Source: UBA11865 sp041570195 | Lineage (GTDB): Bacteria > Chloroflexota > Anaerolineae > Promineifilales > Promineifilaceae | Direction of reading: 5' to 3' | Length of the DNA: 64,000 bases | Assembly (NCBI GenBank): GCA_041570195.1 | Contig: JBFFWQ010000016.1 | Location: 3,771-67,770 of the forward strand | Part shown: positions 8,926 through 16,609 of the stretch, piece by piece | Position numbering within the stretch: position 1 is the first letter of the stretch | How the letters are laid out: the number at the start of each line of letters is the position of its first letter | The notes under the pieces: generated by a model | What the model was told of the DNA's origin: nothing | Databases searched by the model: none | What the model saw: only the letters and a program-made list of their open reading frames with translations | Made by a program: the position numbers and the translations under genes

Positions 8926-10711
8926 GACGATCGACGAGCCCGGCGAGGACTTCGAACGTCTCCTCGACGGCGTCGGGGCGGGCCAGGTCGACGCCGGCCA
9001 TGCGTAGGGCGTCGATAGGGTACATGGAGCCGCCGGATTTGAGGAAGGAAAGGTAATTCTCTACCGCGCCTTCCCGGCCGGCAAGTATGCCATTGGCCAG
9101 CGCGTTGGCGCCAGAAATTCCGGTGGCGTACTGAAAGACATAGTAATCGGCGTATAGATGCTGGAAGGTAGCCCACAGGATGCCGAGCCGGTCGCGGTCG
9201 AATTCCATCTCCTGGCCAAAGCCTTCGCTCATTAACTCGACGAAGGAGTCGATCAAGGCGTCGGCCGTGAGACCCTGCCCTTCTTCGAGGCGCTGGTGGG
9301 CAGCCAGTTCAAAGCGGGCCAGGGTGGGCATCACCAGGAAGTAGCGGTGGAAGTTGGCCATGGCTTCTTCGATAAGGCCGATTTGCAGCGAATGATCGCT
9401 GCTATTCTCCAACAGGTAGGCCCGCAGCATGGCCTGGTGGAAGTTAGAGGCCACTTCGGCGGCGAACGTCGTATAGTCGCTGTAGACCGGCGGCTGGTTC
9501 TGCCAGGTCAGGTAGGAGTGCATGGAATGCCCCAATTCATGGGCCAGGGTACCCACACTATAAACGTCGTCGGTGTAGCTCATGACGATGAAAGGATGAG
9601 TGCCTTGCGTGCCCCAGGAGAAAGCGCCGGCTGCTTTGCCCTGGTTGGGGTAGAGATCGATCCAGCGGTCTTCCAGGCAGCCACGGCGCAATGCGTCGAC
9701 GTAATCGCCGCCCAGCGGCGCCAAAGAGTCGCAAATATAGTCGACAGCCTGTTGGTAGGGGATCCTGGCCGGATCAGCCGTCAGCGGCGCCCAAATGTCA
9801 TAGGGTTGCAGGCTTTCGAGGCCCAGGATCTGGCGGCGCACGGCCCAGTAGCGGTGCCAGGTGGGCAGGTTGCGCCGGAAGGTGGCGATGAGGCTGTCGA
9901 ATACCTCGACCGGGATATTGTCGCCGAAGAGGGTCATACCCAGAGTCGATTCATGGCGCCGGGCGCGCATCTCGAGCACATTCTGCTTCATGGAGGTGGC
10001 CAGGTTGCTGGTCAGGGTGTTTTTGTAGGCCAGGTAGGCATCAGTATAACTGTTGTAAGCGGTCTGGCGGGCCTGGCGATCGGTGCCGGCCAGGATCTCC
10101 TCCAGGATGCCCTGGGCCACAGGCAGCTCCTGGCCGTCGACGGTCACGGCCGGGGCGAATGTGAAGTCGGCCTCGGTCATCATGGAGAAGGTGTCGTAGG
10201 TGCCGGAGAAGGGCTCGCCGATCAAGCCCAGCAGTTCTTCGATCTCGGCCGAGCGCACATGCGCCTGGCGGCGGAAAAGATCGTCAAAATAGTGACCGTA
10301 GATAGCCAGACCCGTCTCTTCTTCAGCCCAGGCCGCGAGGGTTTCCTGACCGACGGCCAATAGCTCGGGCGCTACGAAGGATACCGATGCGACTGCCTTG
10401 CTGTAAACGCCCTGGCCCCGGCCGGCGCGTTCGACGGCGGCCTGGTCAGTGCGATCGACGGAGGCCGCAAGGGCGGCGTAGACCTGAAGCTTGCTGACCC
10501 GTTCGAGTAGAGCGTAGACGGCGGTGAGGGCTTCAAGCAGGACGGTCGGGCCTTCGGCCAGGCGACCTTGCCAAGCGGACATGGCCTCGATCAGTTCCCC
10601 GGTTTCAACGACCCCGGCTTCCCAGGCCTCAGTCGTTTCGAATACGCTCTGAGCGTCCCAGGTGTATTTGGGGTCGACTTCGTCCCGCCTGGGGACGCGC
10701 TTTTGTGTCAT
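8900..10711 (-). CDS. pepF: Oligoendopeptidase F (M3 family zinc peptidase)
   Basis: 603 residues, the normal length for PepF/M3B peptidases that degrade short cytosolic peptides. The zinc motif HELGHSMHS is present (HExxH), with the downstream E-containing helix around FAAEVASNFHQAM supplying the third ligand. Other family landmarks are WDAQSVFETTEAWE near the N-terminus, GAFSWGTQGTHPFIVMSY before the active site, and FQYATGISGANALANGIL near the C-terminus. ATG at 10711 has AGGAGTG seven bases upstream. No signal peptide, so cytoplasmic. It is the upstream gene of a minus-strand series leading to dodecin; the spacer holds a repeat tract, so co-transcription is uncertain. Confidence 0.95.
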   Translation of the reverse strand: MTQKRVPRRDEVDPKYTWDAQSVFETTEAWEAGVVETGELIEAMSAWQGRLAEGPTVLLEALTAVYALLERVSKLQVYAALAASVDRTDQAAVERAGRGQGVYSKAVASVSFVAPELLAVGQETLAAWAEEETGLAIYGHYFDDLFRRQAHVRSAEIEELLGLIGEPFSGTYDTFSMMTEADFTFAPAVTVDGQELPVAQGILEEILAGTDRQARQTAYNSYTDAYLAYKNTLTSNLATSMKQNVLEMRARRHESTLGMTLFGDNIPVEVFDSLIATFRRNLPTWHRYWAVRRQILGLESLQPYDIWAPLTADPARIPYQQAVDYICDSLAPLGGDYVDALRRGCLEDRWIDLYPNQGKAAGAFSWGTQGTHPFIVMSYTDDVYSVGTLAHELGHSMHSYLTWQNQPPVYSDYTTFAAEVASNFHQAMLRAYLLENSSDHSLQIGLIEEAMANFHRYFLVMPTLARFELAAHQRLEEGQGLTADALIDSFVELMSEGFGQEMEFDRDRLGILWATFQHLYADYYVFQYATGISGANALANGILAGREGAVENYLSFLKSGGSMYPIDALRMAGVDLARPDAVEETFEVLAGLVDRLEQLAVSD

Positions 10712-10941
10712 GGCGATTTCACTCCTAGTGAAAGGTGTGGGACACGGACAGGCATGGAGTTCACTGATTAAAGGGAAGTTCGCTTGCTGCAGGCCAATCC
10801 CATTGAATTATGGACAGGTTCATAAAAATGCCACCGGGATAGTAGCACAGAGCGGGCTAGGTGGCTAAGCGAGTGAGGCGGGGCTGCCTTGGATCAGAGT
10901 CGAACGGATACGGGCATAGCCTGACCGGAGCAGTATGTAGC

Positions 10942-11130
10942 ATGAGACGGCCGGAGTCGCCAAATCGCAGCAAAGGTTTGACACGGGTGTTTGTGGCCCT
11001 GGTCGGTATCCTGGCCAGGGCCGTGTTTCTGCGCGTCTATCGCCTAGATCAAGTCCCGCCCGGAATACACGCCGACGAGGTGATCAACGGCGAACCGCCC
11101 AGGCGAACCGCTTTGGCGTGCCGCCTATAG
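10942..11130 (+). pseudogene. Relic of a GT39/PMT-type membrane glycosyltransferase (N-terminal fragment)
   Basis: About 62 residues remain. The stretch LTRVFVALVGILARAVFLRVYRL and then DQVPPGIHADEVINGE is the first transmembrane helix plus the DxxPPGxxxDE luminal motif that opens dolichyl-phosphate-mannose-type glycosyltransferases (normally 450-700 residues). After this point the similarity ends and a stop follows at once. No remaining helices are found downstream before the ParB/USP gene. I read it as a truncated remnant; a functional short peptide is unlikely. Confidence 0.6.
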
Positions 11131-11319
11131 GATCCGTTTAAGGGCACAATCTGGTCAGGTCAGGCTCTCTCCTGTAGAATATGGTCCTCATGGCGATCAG
11201 CTATGGCCCGTTCGTCATGGCCACACTCGCTTTTTACTCGCGGCCCGGCGCATCCTTGGGAAGAGGTGGACGCGCCGGGCCGCTTCACATTTGGTTTGGG
11301 TTGGGATAAAGTAGGGTCC

Positions 11320-13038
11320 ATGGTCAGCCCTCTTGAAAGGTCAGCTCGAGATGATTTTCGCGAAGCGCGGCGCAAGGCGGCCGTCGAGCAGGTTCTGGCC
11401 AATCTGAAGGGCGAGTCAATCGCGTTGCTGAGCTTTGGCGAAGTCAGCGAGGAGCTAAAGGCCACGGCCGTGGACGAGTTGGGCATGCAGGAGATCCCCC
11501 TGGACGCTATCGTGGGCAGCGTCGGCCGTGTCCAGGATTTCACCCGCTCATTCTTGCCTAAGAGCGATGACGACCGCGAGCGCTGGCTAGGGGTGCAGGC
11601 TCACGTTCGTCGCCATGGCCTGGAACCGATTAAAGTTTACAAGGTCGGCGACGCCTATTTTGTCATCGACGGCAATCACCGGGTGTCGATCGCCAAACAG
11701 CATGGGGGCGAGACGATCCTGGCCTCGGTCATCGAGGTCAAGACGCGCGTTCCGTTGTCGGCCGAGGATAGCCCGGACGCGATCATTTGCAAGGCCCGCT
11801 ACGCAGATTTCCTGGAGACGACCAACCTCGACCGGTTGCGGCCGGAGGCCGATTTGATGATGGCCATTCCCGGCCAGTATTCGTTTTTGCTGGAGCAGAT
11901 CGACGCCCAGCGATATCGCCTGTCGCTCGATCCGAGCCGAGAAGCAGTACCATACGAAGAGGCAGTGACGTCCTGGTATGACCGGGTTTACGCGCCCCTG
12001 GTGCAACTGATCCGGCGACAGGGGCTGGGACATCATTTTCCGGAATTGACCGAAACTGACCTCTACATGCTGGTGCTGAAGCGGCGGGCGGAACTGCAGG
12101 CCTCGCTTGATTGGCCGGTGGACATGGTCGCCGTAGCCTCGGATCTCAAGAAGGACAGGCAAGGCCGGCCGGGCCAGGTTGGCGAACAGGTCTTGCAAGC
12201 GGTCACGCCTGATGCCCTGGAGTCTGGCCCGTCTGCTGGTCGTTGGCGCAGAGAACGGCTGGCCAAACGACCGGGCGACACGCTCTTTTCTGACATCCTG
12301 GTCGCCGGACGGGGCGTCAATGCCGACATCAATATGATGCGTCATGCGGCTATCGTCGCCAAGCGCGAGGACGCCCGCTTGCTGGCCTTGCGGGTGCTGA
12401 AAGAAGAGGCCGACCACAGCAGCAAATGGGTGGTCGACTTGCGGGACCTTTTCCATGAACAGTGTCGCCAATTAGGGATCCGGGGCGAGTTTGCGGCCGA
12501 AAGCGGACCGGTGGCGCCGACCATCGTGCGACGGGCAGCCTGGGCCGATCTGCTGGTCTTAAGCCTGGTGAGGCGCACAGGACCGAAGACGGCGACCGGA
12601 TTCGGCACCCGTTTCAACAAGATCTTGCAGCGCAGCCCGCGGCCGATATTGGTAGTGCCCGAAGAAGCCGACTCGGCTATGGACAGGGCGCTCTTGGCCT
12701 ACGATGGTAGCCCAAAGGCAGACGAGGCGCTTTACTTGGCGGCCTACATGGCCAGGGCCTGGGGCGTGACTTTGACCGTCGTTTCGGCCGGGAGCAAGAA
12801 ATCGGCCGTGGCTCAACGAAAAGCGGGCGAGTACCTGGCCGGGCGAAACGTCGAAGCTGAGTTGGTCCAGGGTGAAAAACCGGCTTATCACGCCATCCTG
12901 AATGCCGTCGAAGAGCAGCGGGCTAACATGATCATCATGGGCGGCTTCGGCAACCGTTCGGCGTTACAACTGGTCATAGGCAGCACGGTGACCAAGCTCT
13001 TGCGCGAGGTCGACGTGCCGGTGTTTGTGTGTAGATAG
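11320..13038 (+). CDS. ParB/Srx-like domain fused to two universal stress protein domains
   Basis: 572 residues from the ATG at 11320 (MVSPLERSARDDFREA); the open frame upstream does not look like the same protein. Residues about 100-135 hold the ParB N-terminal/sulfiredoxin-like signature VIDGNHRVSIAKQHGG, the fold that in ParB binds CTP. Residues 135-290 are helical with no known motif. Residues about 320-440 are a first USP-like domain lacking the ATP loop. Residues about 445-572 are a complete USP domain with the ATP motif G-2x-G-9x-G-S (GGFGNRSALQLVIGS). No HTH of plasmid ParB is visible. Cytosolic. It stands alone: a glycosyltransferase relic lies upstream and an efflux relic downstream. 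A nucleotide-sensing stress regulator is a reasonable guess; the function is not established. Confidence 0.88.
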   Translation: MVSPLERSARDDFREARRKAAVEQVLANLKGESIALLSFGEVSEELKATAVDELGMQEIPLDAIVGSVGRVQDFTRSFLPKSDDDRERWLGVQAHVRRHGLEPIKVYKVGDAYFVIDGNHRVSIAKQHGGETILASVIEVKTRVPLSAEDSPDAIICKARYADFLETTNLDRLRPEADLMMAIPGQYSFLLEQIDAQRYRLSLDPSREAVPYEEAVTSWYDRVYAPLVQLIRRQGLGHHFPELTETDLYMLVLKRRAELQASLDWPVDMVAVASDLKKDRQGRPGQVGEQVLQAVTPDALESGPSAGRWRRERLAKRPGDTLFSDILVAGRGVNADINMMRHAAIVAKREDARLLALRVLKEEADHSSKWVVDLRDLFHEQCRQLGIRGEFAAESGPVAPTIVRRAAWADLLVLSLVRRTGPKTATGFGTRFNKILQRSPRPILVVPEEADSAMDRALLAYDGSPKADEALYLAAYMARAWGVTLTVVSAGSKKSAVAQRKAGEYLAGRNVEAELVQGEKPAYHAILNAVEEQRANMIIMGGFGNRSALQLVIGSTVTKLLREVDVPVFVCR

Positions 13039-13057
13039 CAGGTAGCGGTGAGCGTCT

Positions 13058-13107
13058 AGCTTTGAGCTTTTAGCCGCGAGCTTCTGGCTGTCAGCCTTCA
13101 GCAGACA
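13058..13107. repeat. Heptad AGCYTTC-type tract
   Basis: TAGCTTTGAGCTTTTAGCC- and GGCTGTCAGCCTTCAGC-type words follow the USP gene stop by about 20 bases. Confidence 0.6.
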
Positions 13108-13187
13108 GCAAACCTTCCGGCGAGCGGCCGCCCACCCTGCCGAGCGACTACCAACCACTGGTAAACTACCACCAGAAACGAGCCGCC

Positions 13188-13224
13188 GATCCCTGTTCCC
13201 CGGCCCCCAGCCCCCGCTCCCCAT
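13188..13224. repeat. C-rich GATCCC-type tract
   Basis: ATCCCTGTTCCCCGGCCCCC-type low-complexity text; same family as the tracts near 7567 and 47313. Confidence 0.45.
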
Positions 13225-13289
13225 TTTCCCACAAACTGCACCCCTTCTGCAGATCTGGATCCTAGAATCAGCCAGTGACTCAGCCCAAA

Positions 13290-13308
13290 GGCTGAAGGCT
13301 GAAGGCTA
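13290..13308. repeat. Heptad AGCYTTC tract (inverted orientation)
   Basis: GGCTGAAGGCTGAAGGCT, the reverse complement of the AGCCTTC heptad, just before the efflux relic. Confidence 0.6.
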
Positions 13309-13320
13309 TTCCCAGTAAAC

Positions 13321-13839
13321 GACCTGTCAGCCAGCGCTACGGCAAGCGGTACGCTGCTGCCCGGCCGGGCATCGAATCTGTCGGCCGATATGCCAGGTCG
13401 GGTGGAAGCGGTCGCGGTGCAGGTTGGCGATCGGATCCAGGCTGGCGAGGAACTGGTCCAGCTGGAGACAGACGACCTGGCCTTGAACATCACTTTGAGC
13501 GAGCAGAACCTGAAACTGAAAGAGGCCAACCTGGCCGATGTGCTAGCCGGAGCCAGCCAGGCATAGATAGCCTCGGTCGAAGCGGCCGTGGCCAGCGCCC
13601 AGGCCCAGTTCCTGCTGGAATCGGTTCTGTTGAGCATCATGAGCGGCCTGCTGGGCATGGCCTTGGGCTGGACGATGTCGACGGTGGCCGGGCAGTTGTT
13701 AGACATGGACACGGTGGTTGACCCGGGCACAGTATTGATCGCCACCGGCTTCGCGGCCGGCGTGGGCCTGGTCTTCGGCATCTATCCGGCCTGGCAAGCG
13801 GCCGATGCCCGGCCGATTGAGGCGCTGCGAATCAGATAG
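13321..13839 (+). pseudogene. In-frame deletion relic joining an HlyD-type adaptor to a MacB-type permease C-terminus
   Basis: Reading from 13321 gives ATASGTLLPGRA, then PGRVEAVAVQVGDRIQAGEE: the lipoyl/barrel-sandwich start of an HlyD/RND-type membrane fusion protein. It continues through a coiled-coil-like stretch with a TAG stop at 13564 and then VEAAVASAQAQ. Without a frame change the text becomes FLLESVLLSIMSGLLGMALGW and ends AWQAADARPIEALRI, the last two membrane helices and C-terminus of a MacB/FtsX-type ABC permease. The ATPase and the rest of both genes are missing. The junction near 13608-13613 suggests a deletion between two adjacent genes of one former efflux operon. The internal stop supports a pseudogene. 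Confidence 0.8.
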
Positions 13840-14578
13840 TGATCAGGCCTTTGGGCAGGTGATCGAGACGATTGGTGTAGTAGAGCGTGGCGTAGCTATC
13901 GGCGTAGTTGAGGCAGGTGATGCCGGTGTTACTCATCATCAGCCAGGGAAACTTGGGATTAGGTTCGTCATCAGGCGGCACAAGGCGATCCAGCAGATGA
14001 GACAGCAGGTAATTGGAAAAGGCGCCGTGGCTGATGATGGCCACGCGCTCGTCACTGCCGCCATGCCGGTTAAACAATTCGACAGCCACCCGGCTGGCGC
14101 GGATACGGACTTCCGCCCGGCTCTCATAAGGCCGGTTCCACCAGCCTTTTTCGCCAAGCGAGTCTGGCAATACCAGATGCGGGTAATGGCTCTCGAAGAA
14201 GGCTCGATTGGGACCAGGCAAGCCGATGCGCTGGCCTTCCTCCGGCCCATTCTCGAAAACGCCTCCGACTTCATGTAGATCAAGCCAGGCTAAGAGCGGT
14301 AAGTCCAGGGCACTAGCGACGGCCGTGGCCGTCAATATCGTCCGTTGCATCAGGCTGGTGTACAGGTGGGTGATGGCAAAGCCGCGCTGGTCGGCCATGT
14401 CCCAGGGGTCGGTCTGGGCGTCGGGATCGGCGCGGGCCAGCAGGTCGGCCAGGTGCTGAGCCTGCTGTTGGCCGGTTTCGCTCAGCAGTGGATCAGGACG
14501 GCGGCGGGAGCTGGAGCCGGTGTTGGCCCACTGGGCGTTGTTCTCTGACTGGGCGTGGCGGATGATATATAGTCGCAT
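13832..14578 (-). CDS. Histidine phosphatase (phosphoglycerate-mutase-like) family protein
   Basis: 248 residues from MRLYIIRHAQSEN, which carries the catalytic RHG-type motif (R7, H8). The second catalytic His lies in AIISHGAFSNYLL, and an acidic residue sits in LDLHEVGGVFENG. This superfamily removes phosphate from small molecules or proteins through a phospho-His intermediate; the substrate cannot be named from sequence. The open frame begins 24 codons earlier, but the canonical family start is at this Met. Its 3' end overlaps the last bases of the convergent efflux relic by eight bases, consistent with the relic being free to decay. It is divergent from the UroD-like gene. Confidence 0.88.
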   Translation of the reverse strand: MRLYIIRHAQSENNAQWANTGSSSRRRPDPLLSETGQQQAQHLADLLARADPDAQTDPWDMADQRGFAITHLYTSLMQRTILTATAVASALDLPLLAWLDLHEVGGVFENGPEEGQRIGLPGPNRAFFESHYPHLVLPDSLGEKGWWNRPYESRAEVRIRASRVAVELFNRHGGSDERVAIISHGAFSNYLLSHLLDRLVPPDDEPNPKFPWLMMSNTGITCLNYADSYATLYYTNRLDHLPKGLITI

Positions 14579-14642
14579 GAGGGAATGGTAGAGGGATTTT
14601 GGAACGGGGCAAGTGGATCGGGCCTTGGGGATCGGTGGTGTG

Positions 14643-14672
14643 TTGGACATGGATAGGCGGGCGGCGTATACT
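14643..14672 (+). promoter_or_regulatory. Candidate sigma-70-type promoter of the UroD-like gene
   Basis: TTGGAC (14643-14648), an 18-base spacer, then TATACT (14667-14672). The predicted start of transcription lies about 70 bases before the ATG at 14747. Confidence 0.45.
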
Positions 14673-14746
14673 GAATTCGCCAGTTGTGGGGTTTTGTGCA
14701 GATGATTGAAGTGATGCTGTGAACAGTTAACTCGAAGCTCTCAACC

Positions 14747-15754
14747 ATGAACTCAATCGAACGTGTGCAGCGGCGGTTGAAAGGTCAGGCGGTGGACCGG
14801 CCGCCGAATTTCGACATTTTCATGACCTTTGCCGCCCACAATATCGGCCAGCCGTTGGCGGCTTATTACCAGGACTACCGCGTGCTGGTGGCGGCCAATC
14901 TGGCCGTGCTGGAGGCTTTTGAGCTGGATATCGTCCAGGCCATCTCGGATCCGTTTCGGGAGACGGCCGATTTTGGGGCTGCGATCGAATTCCCAGAAGA
15001 TGACCTGCCCCTGTGCCGTCGGCCGCTGCTGGCCGAACCGGAGGACATCCGGCATCTCAAGGCGCCGGAACCGGGCAGCGGCGAGCGGATGAGTGACCGG
15101 TTGGAGGCCGTGCGCTCGTTCCGGGAACGGGTTGGCGGGCAGGCACCGGTCATGGGCTGGGTCGAAGGCGCGCTGGCGCAAGCGGCCGATTTGCGCGGGG
15201 TGATGGACCTGATGACCGACCTGATCTTGCGGCCGGCGTGGGTCGAAGAATTGCTGGAGATTTGCATCGAGGTCGAAATTGCTTTTGCTCAGGCCCAGGT
15301 CGCGGCCGGAGCGGACATCATCGGCCTGGGGGACGCCGTTTCATCGCTGATATCGCCGGCCATGTATCGCCAATTCGCCCTGCCCTACGAGCAACGTCTT
15401 TTCGCGGCCGTGCACGAGATGGGCGCCCTGACCCGGCTGCACATCTGCGGCAATACGACGGCCATCGTGCCCGACATGGTGGAGAGCGGGGCGGATATCG
15501 TCGACCTGGATTGGATGGTCGACATGGGCGCAGCGGCCGCGGCGTACGGCGACGAGGTTTCGTTTTGCGGCAATTTCGATCCGGTAGCGGTGATGTTGCA
15601 GGGGACGCCCGAGCAGGTCTACGCGGTGACCCAGTCTTGCATGCGGGCCGGCGGTTCTCGATCCTTCAGCGCAGCCGGCTGCGAGATACCAGACGGGACG
15701 CCGGAAGCGAATCTGTTGGCTCAGGGCCAGGCGCTGCGCGACCTACGGACCTAA
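14747..15754 (+). CDS. Uroporphyrinogen decarboxylase-family protein (MtaA/MtbA-like methyltransferase type)
   Basis: 335 residues with a UroD-type TIM barrel. It opens with MNSIERVQRRLKGQAVDRPP, which is typical of the cobalamin methyltransferase branch (MtaA, CmuA) rather than true HemE. Candidate zinc ligands are the H and C in LHICGNTT and the C in SAAGCEIPDGTPEANL, as in methylcobalamin:CoM-type methyltransferases. The HemE active-site FAGAPFT motif is not seen. So heme synthesis is unlikely, and methyl transfer involving a corrinoid protein or a demethylation step is the family expectation. No corrinoid protein gene is adjacent, so the substrate is unknown. Cytosolic. Confidence 0.85.
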   Translation: MNSIERVQRRLKGQAVDRPPNFDIFMTFAAHNIGQPLAAYYQDYRVLVAANLAVLEAFELDIVQAISDPFRETADFGAAIEFPEDDLPLCRRPLLAEPEDIRHLKAPEPGSGERMSDRLEAVRSFRERVGGQAPVMGWVEGALAQAADLRGVMDLMTDLILRPAWVEELLEICIEVEIAFAQAQVAAGADIIGLGDAVSSLISPAMYRQFALPYEQRLFAAVHEMGALTRLHICGNTTAIVPDMVESGADIVDLDWMVDMGAAAAAYGDEVSFCGNFDPVAVMLQGTPEQVYAVTQSCMRAGGSRSFSAAGCEIPDGTPEANLLAQGQALRDLRT

Positions 15755-16104
15755 AAGACGGGCTCCTAAACAGCACCCCGCCCAATCTGGGCGGCAACGG
15801 TTTTCGGTATCCAGGTCTCCAGCAACTAACCGCGGCCGAGCAGAGGCGCCTTCGTCAGCCAATGGCCGGCGTCCAGGCCACAGGCAATGCGGCCAGTTCT
15901 ATTGCTTGCCGGTCATTCCATTTGTGTTCAGGCTTGGTTTTGGTTGACTATGTAGGGCATGTTGGTCCAGTTTCCAAACGGTAACCAGGCGAAGATGGCT
16001 CGAGCGGTCGATGACGGTGAGTGATGCATCTGGTCGCGTGAGAAGTTCCCAGGGTTTGACGATAGTATCGGAAAGTGCGTTTGGGTCGTTAGTGGCTGGG
16101 GGTG

Positions 16105-16166
16105 AACCTGCGACGTCGTGGGAGGATAATACTTGATCAATGGACGACGATGAGACGTCGCAGGTT
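16105..16166. repeat. 13-bp perfect inverted repeat with 36-base spacer
   Basis: AACCTGCGACGTC (16105-16117) and GACGTCGCAGGTT (16154-16166), followed by AAAAAGGG. The element lies within the gene-free stretch. It could be the end structure of a small non-autonomous element or a regulatory site. Confidence 0.55.
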
Positions 16167-16172
16167 AAAAAG

Positions 16173-16204
16173 GGCGGGACGAGGCGGACGGCCCTCGTCC
16201 CGCC
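16173..16204. repeat. 12-bp GC-rich hairpin
   Basis: GGCGGGACGAGG (16173-16184) pairs perfectly with CCTCGTCCCGCC (16193-16204) around an 8-base loop. No U-run follows on either side, so it is not a standard intrinsic terminator. Confidence 0.55.
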
Positions 16205-16410
16205 GTAGGTCGGGCCGGGTCGATAGTTGGCGGTACCTGCTTAGTGTGGGCTACGATGCTTCCGCCGCTTAGTGCCTGACCCATCCTACTGTCATAGAAG
16301 ATCGTACGTAAATGATTATATAGATCCTTACGCGCCAGTGGAATATCACATATGTCCTGTAACTCCGGTCATGGGGTACCAAAGGGGCATGCCGGTATTG
16401 CGGCTGGTCG

Positions 16411-16609
16411 CAAGCGGGGACGCGTGTGCTACAAGGGGGCGAGTGGCGATGTCTGTGGTACGAGCGAACAAGCGAGGACGCATGTTTTACAAGCCGACAG
16501 GCGGGAACGCCTGTGTTGCTTGTCCGACGCAAGCGGGGACGCTTGTTTGCGAGCGAACAGGCGGGGACGCCTCCTGGCGAACGGCTTGAAACAAGCGGGG
16601 ACGCTTGTT
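16411..16609. repeat. Array of short hairpins with GNRA-type loops
   Basis: At least six hairpins share the plan stem-GGGA/GGAA/AGGA-stem: 16411-16426 (one mismatch), 16468-16485 (loop AGGA), 16497-16514 (ACAGGCG, loop GGAA), 16530-16545 (CAAGCG, loop GGGA), 16559-16572 (AGGCG, loop GGGA) and 16590-16609 (AACAAGCG, perfect 8-bp stem, loop GGGA). Stem sequences alternate between CAAGCG and CAGGCG types with compensatory changes, and spacers are 11-20 bases. The array ends exactly at the stop codon of the convergent TerB gene. Confidence 0.75.

Larger units (their letters stand above)
15755..16609. other. Gene-free 855-base stretch with inverted repeats
   Basis: No coding region can be supported. 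A small hairpin (CCGCCCA 15778-15784 / TGGGCGG 15788-15794) follows the UroD-like stop and may act as a weak terminator. The rest contains a long inverted repeat, a 12-bp GC hairpin and a hairpin array, listed separately. All three plus-strand frames are partly open across the array because of its composition, which argues against any of them being translated. Confidence 0.6.

Noticed and set aside
8619..9176. Longer 185-codon version of dodecin
   Set aside because: The upstream part is antisense-like shadow within pepF; the dodecin family start at 8828 has a perfect SD.
9296..10363. 355-codon open frame on the plus strand
   Set aside because: Lies wholly antisense to pepF, whose zinc motif and full length are certain; composition is a mirror of high-GC codon bias and no domain or SD is seen.
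13588..13839. 83-codon frame as a stand-alone small membrane gene
   Set aside because: It is the C-terminal tail of a MacB-type permease continuing in frame from an HlyD-like fragment; better described as one relic.
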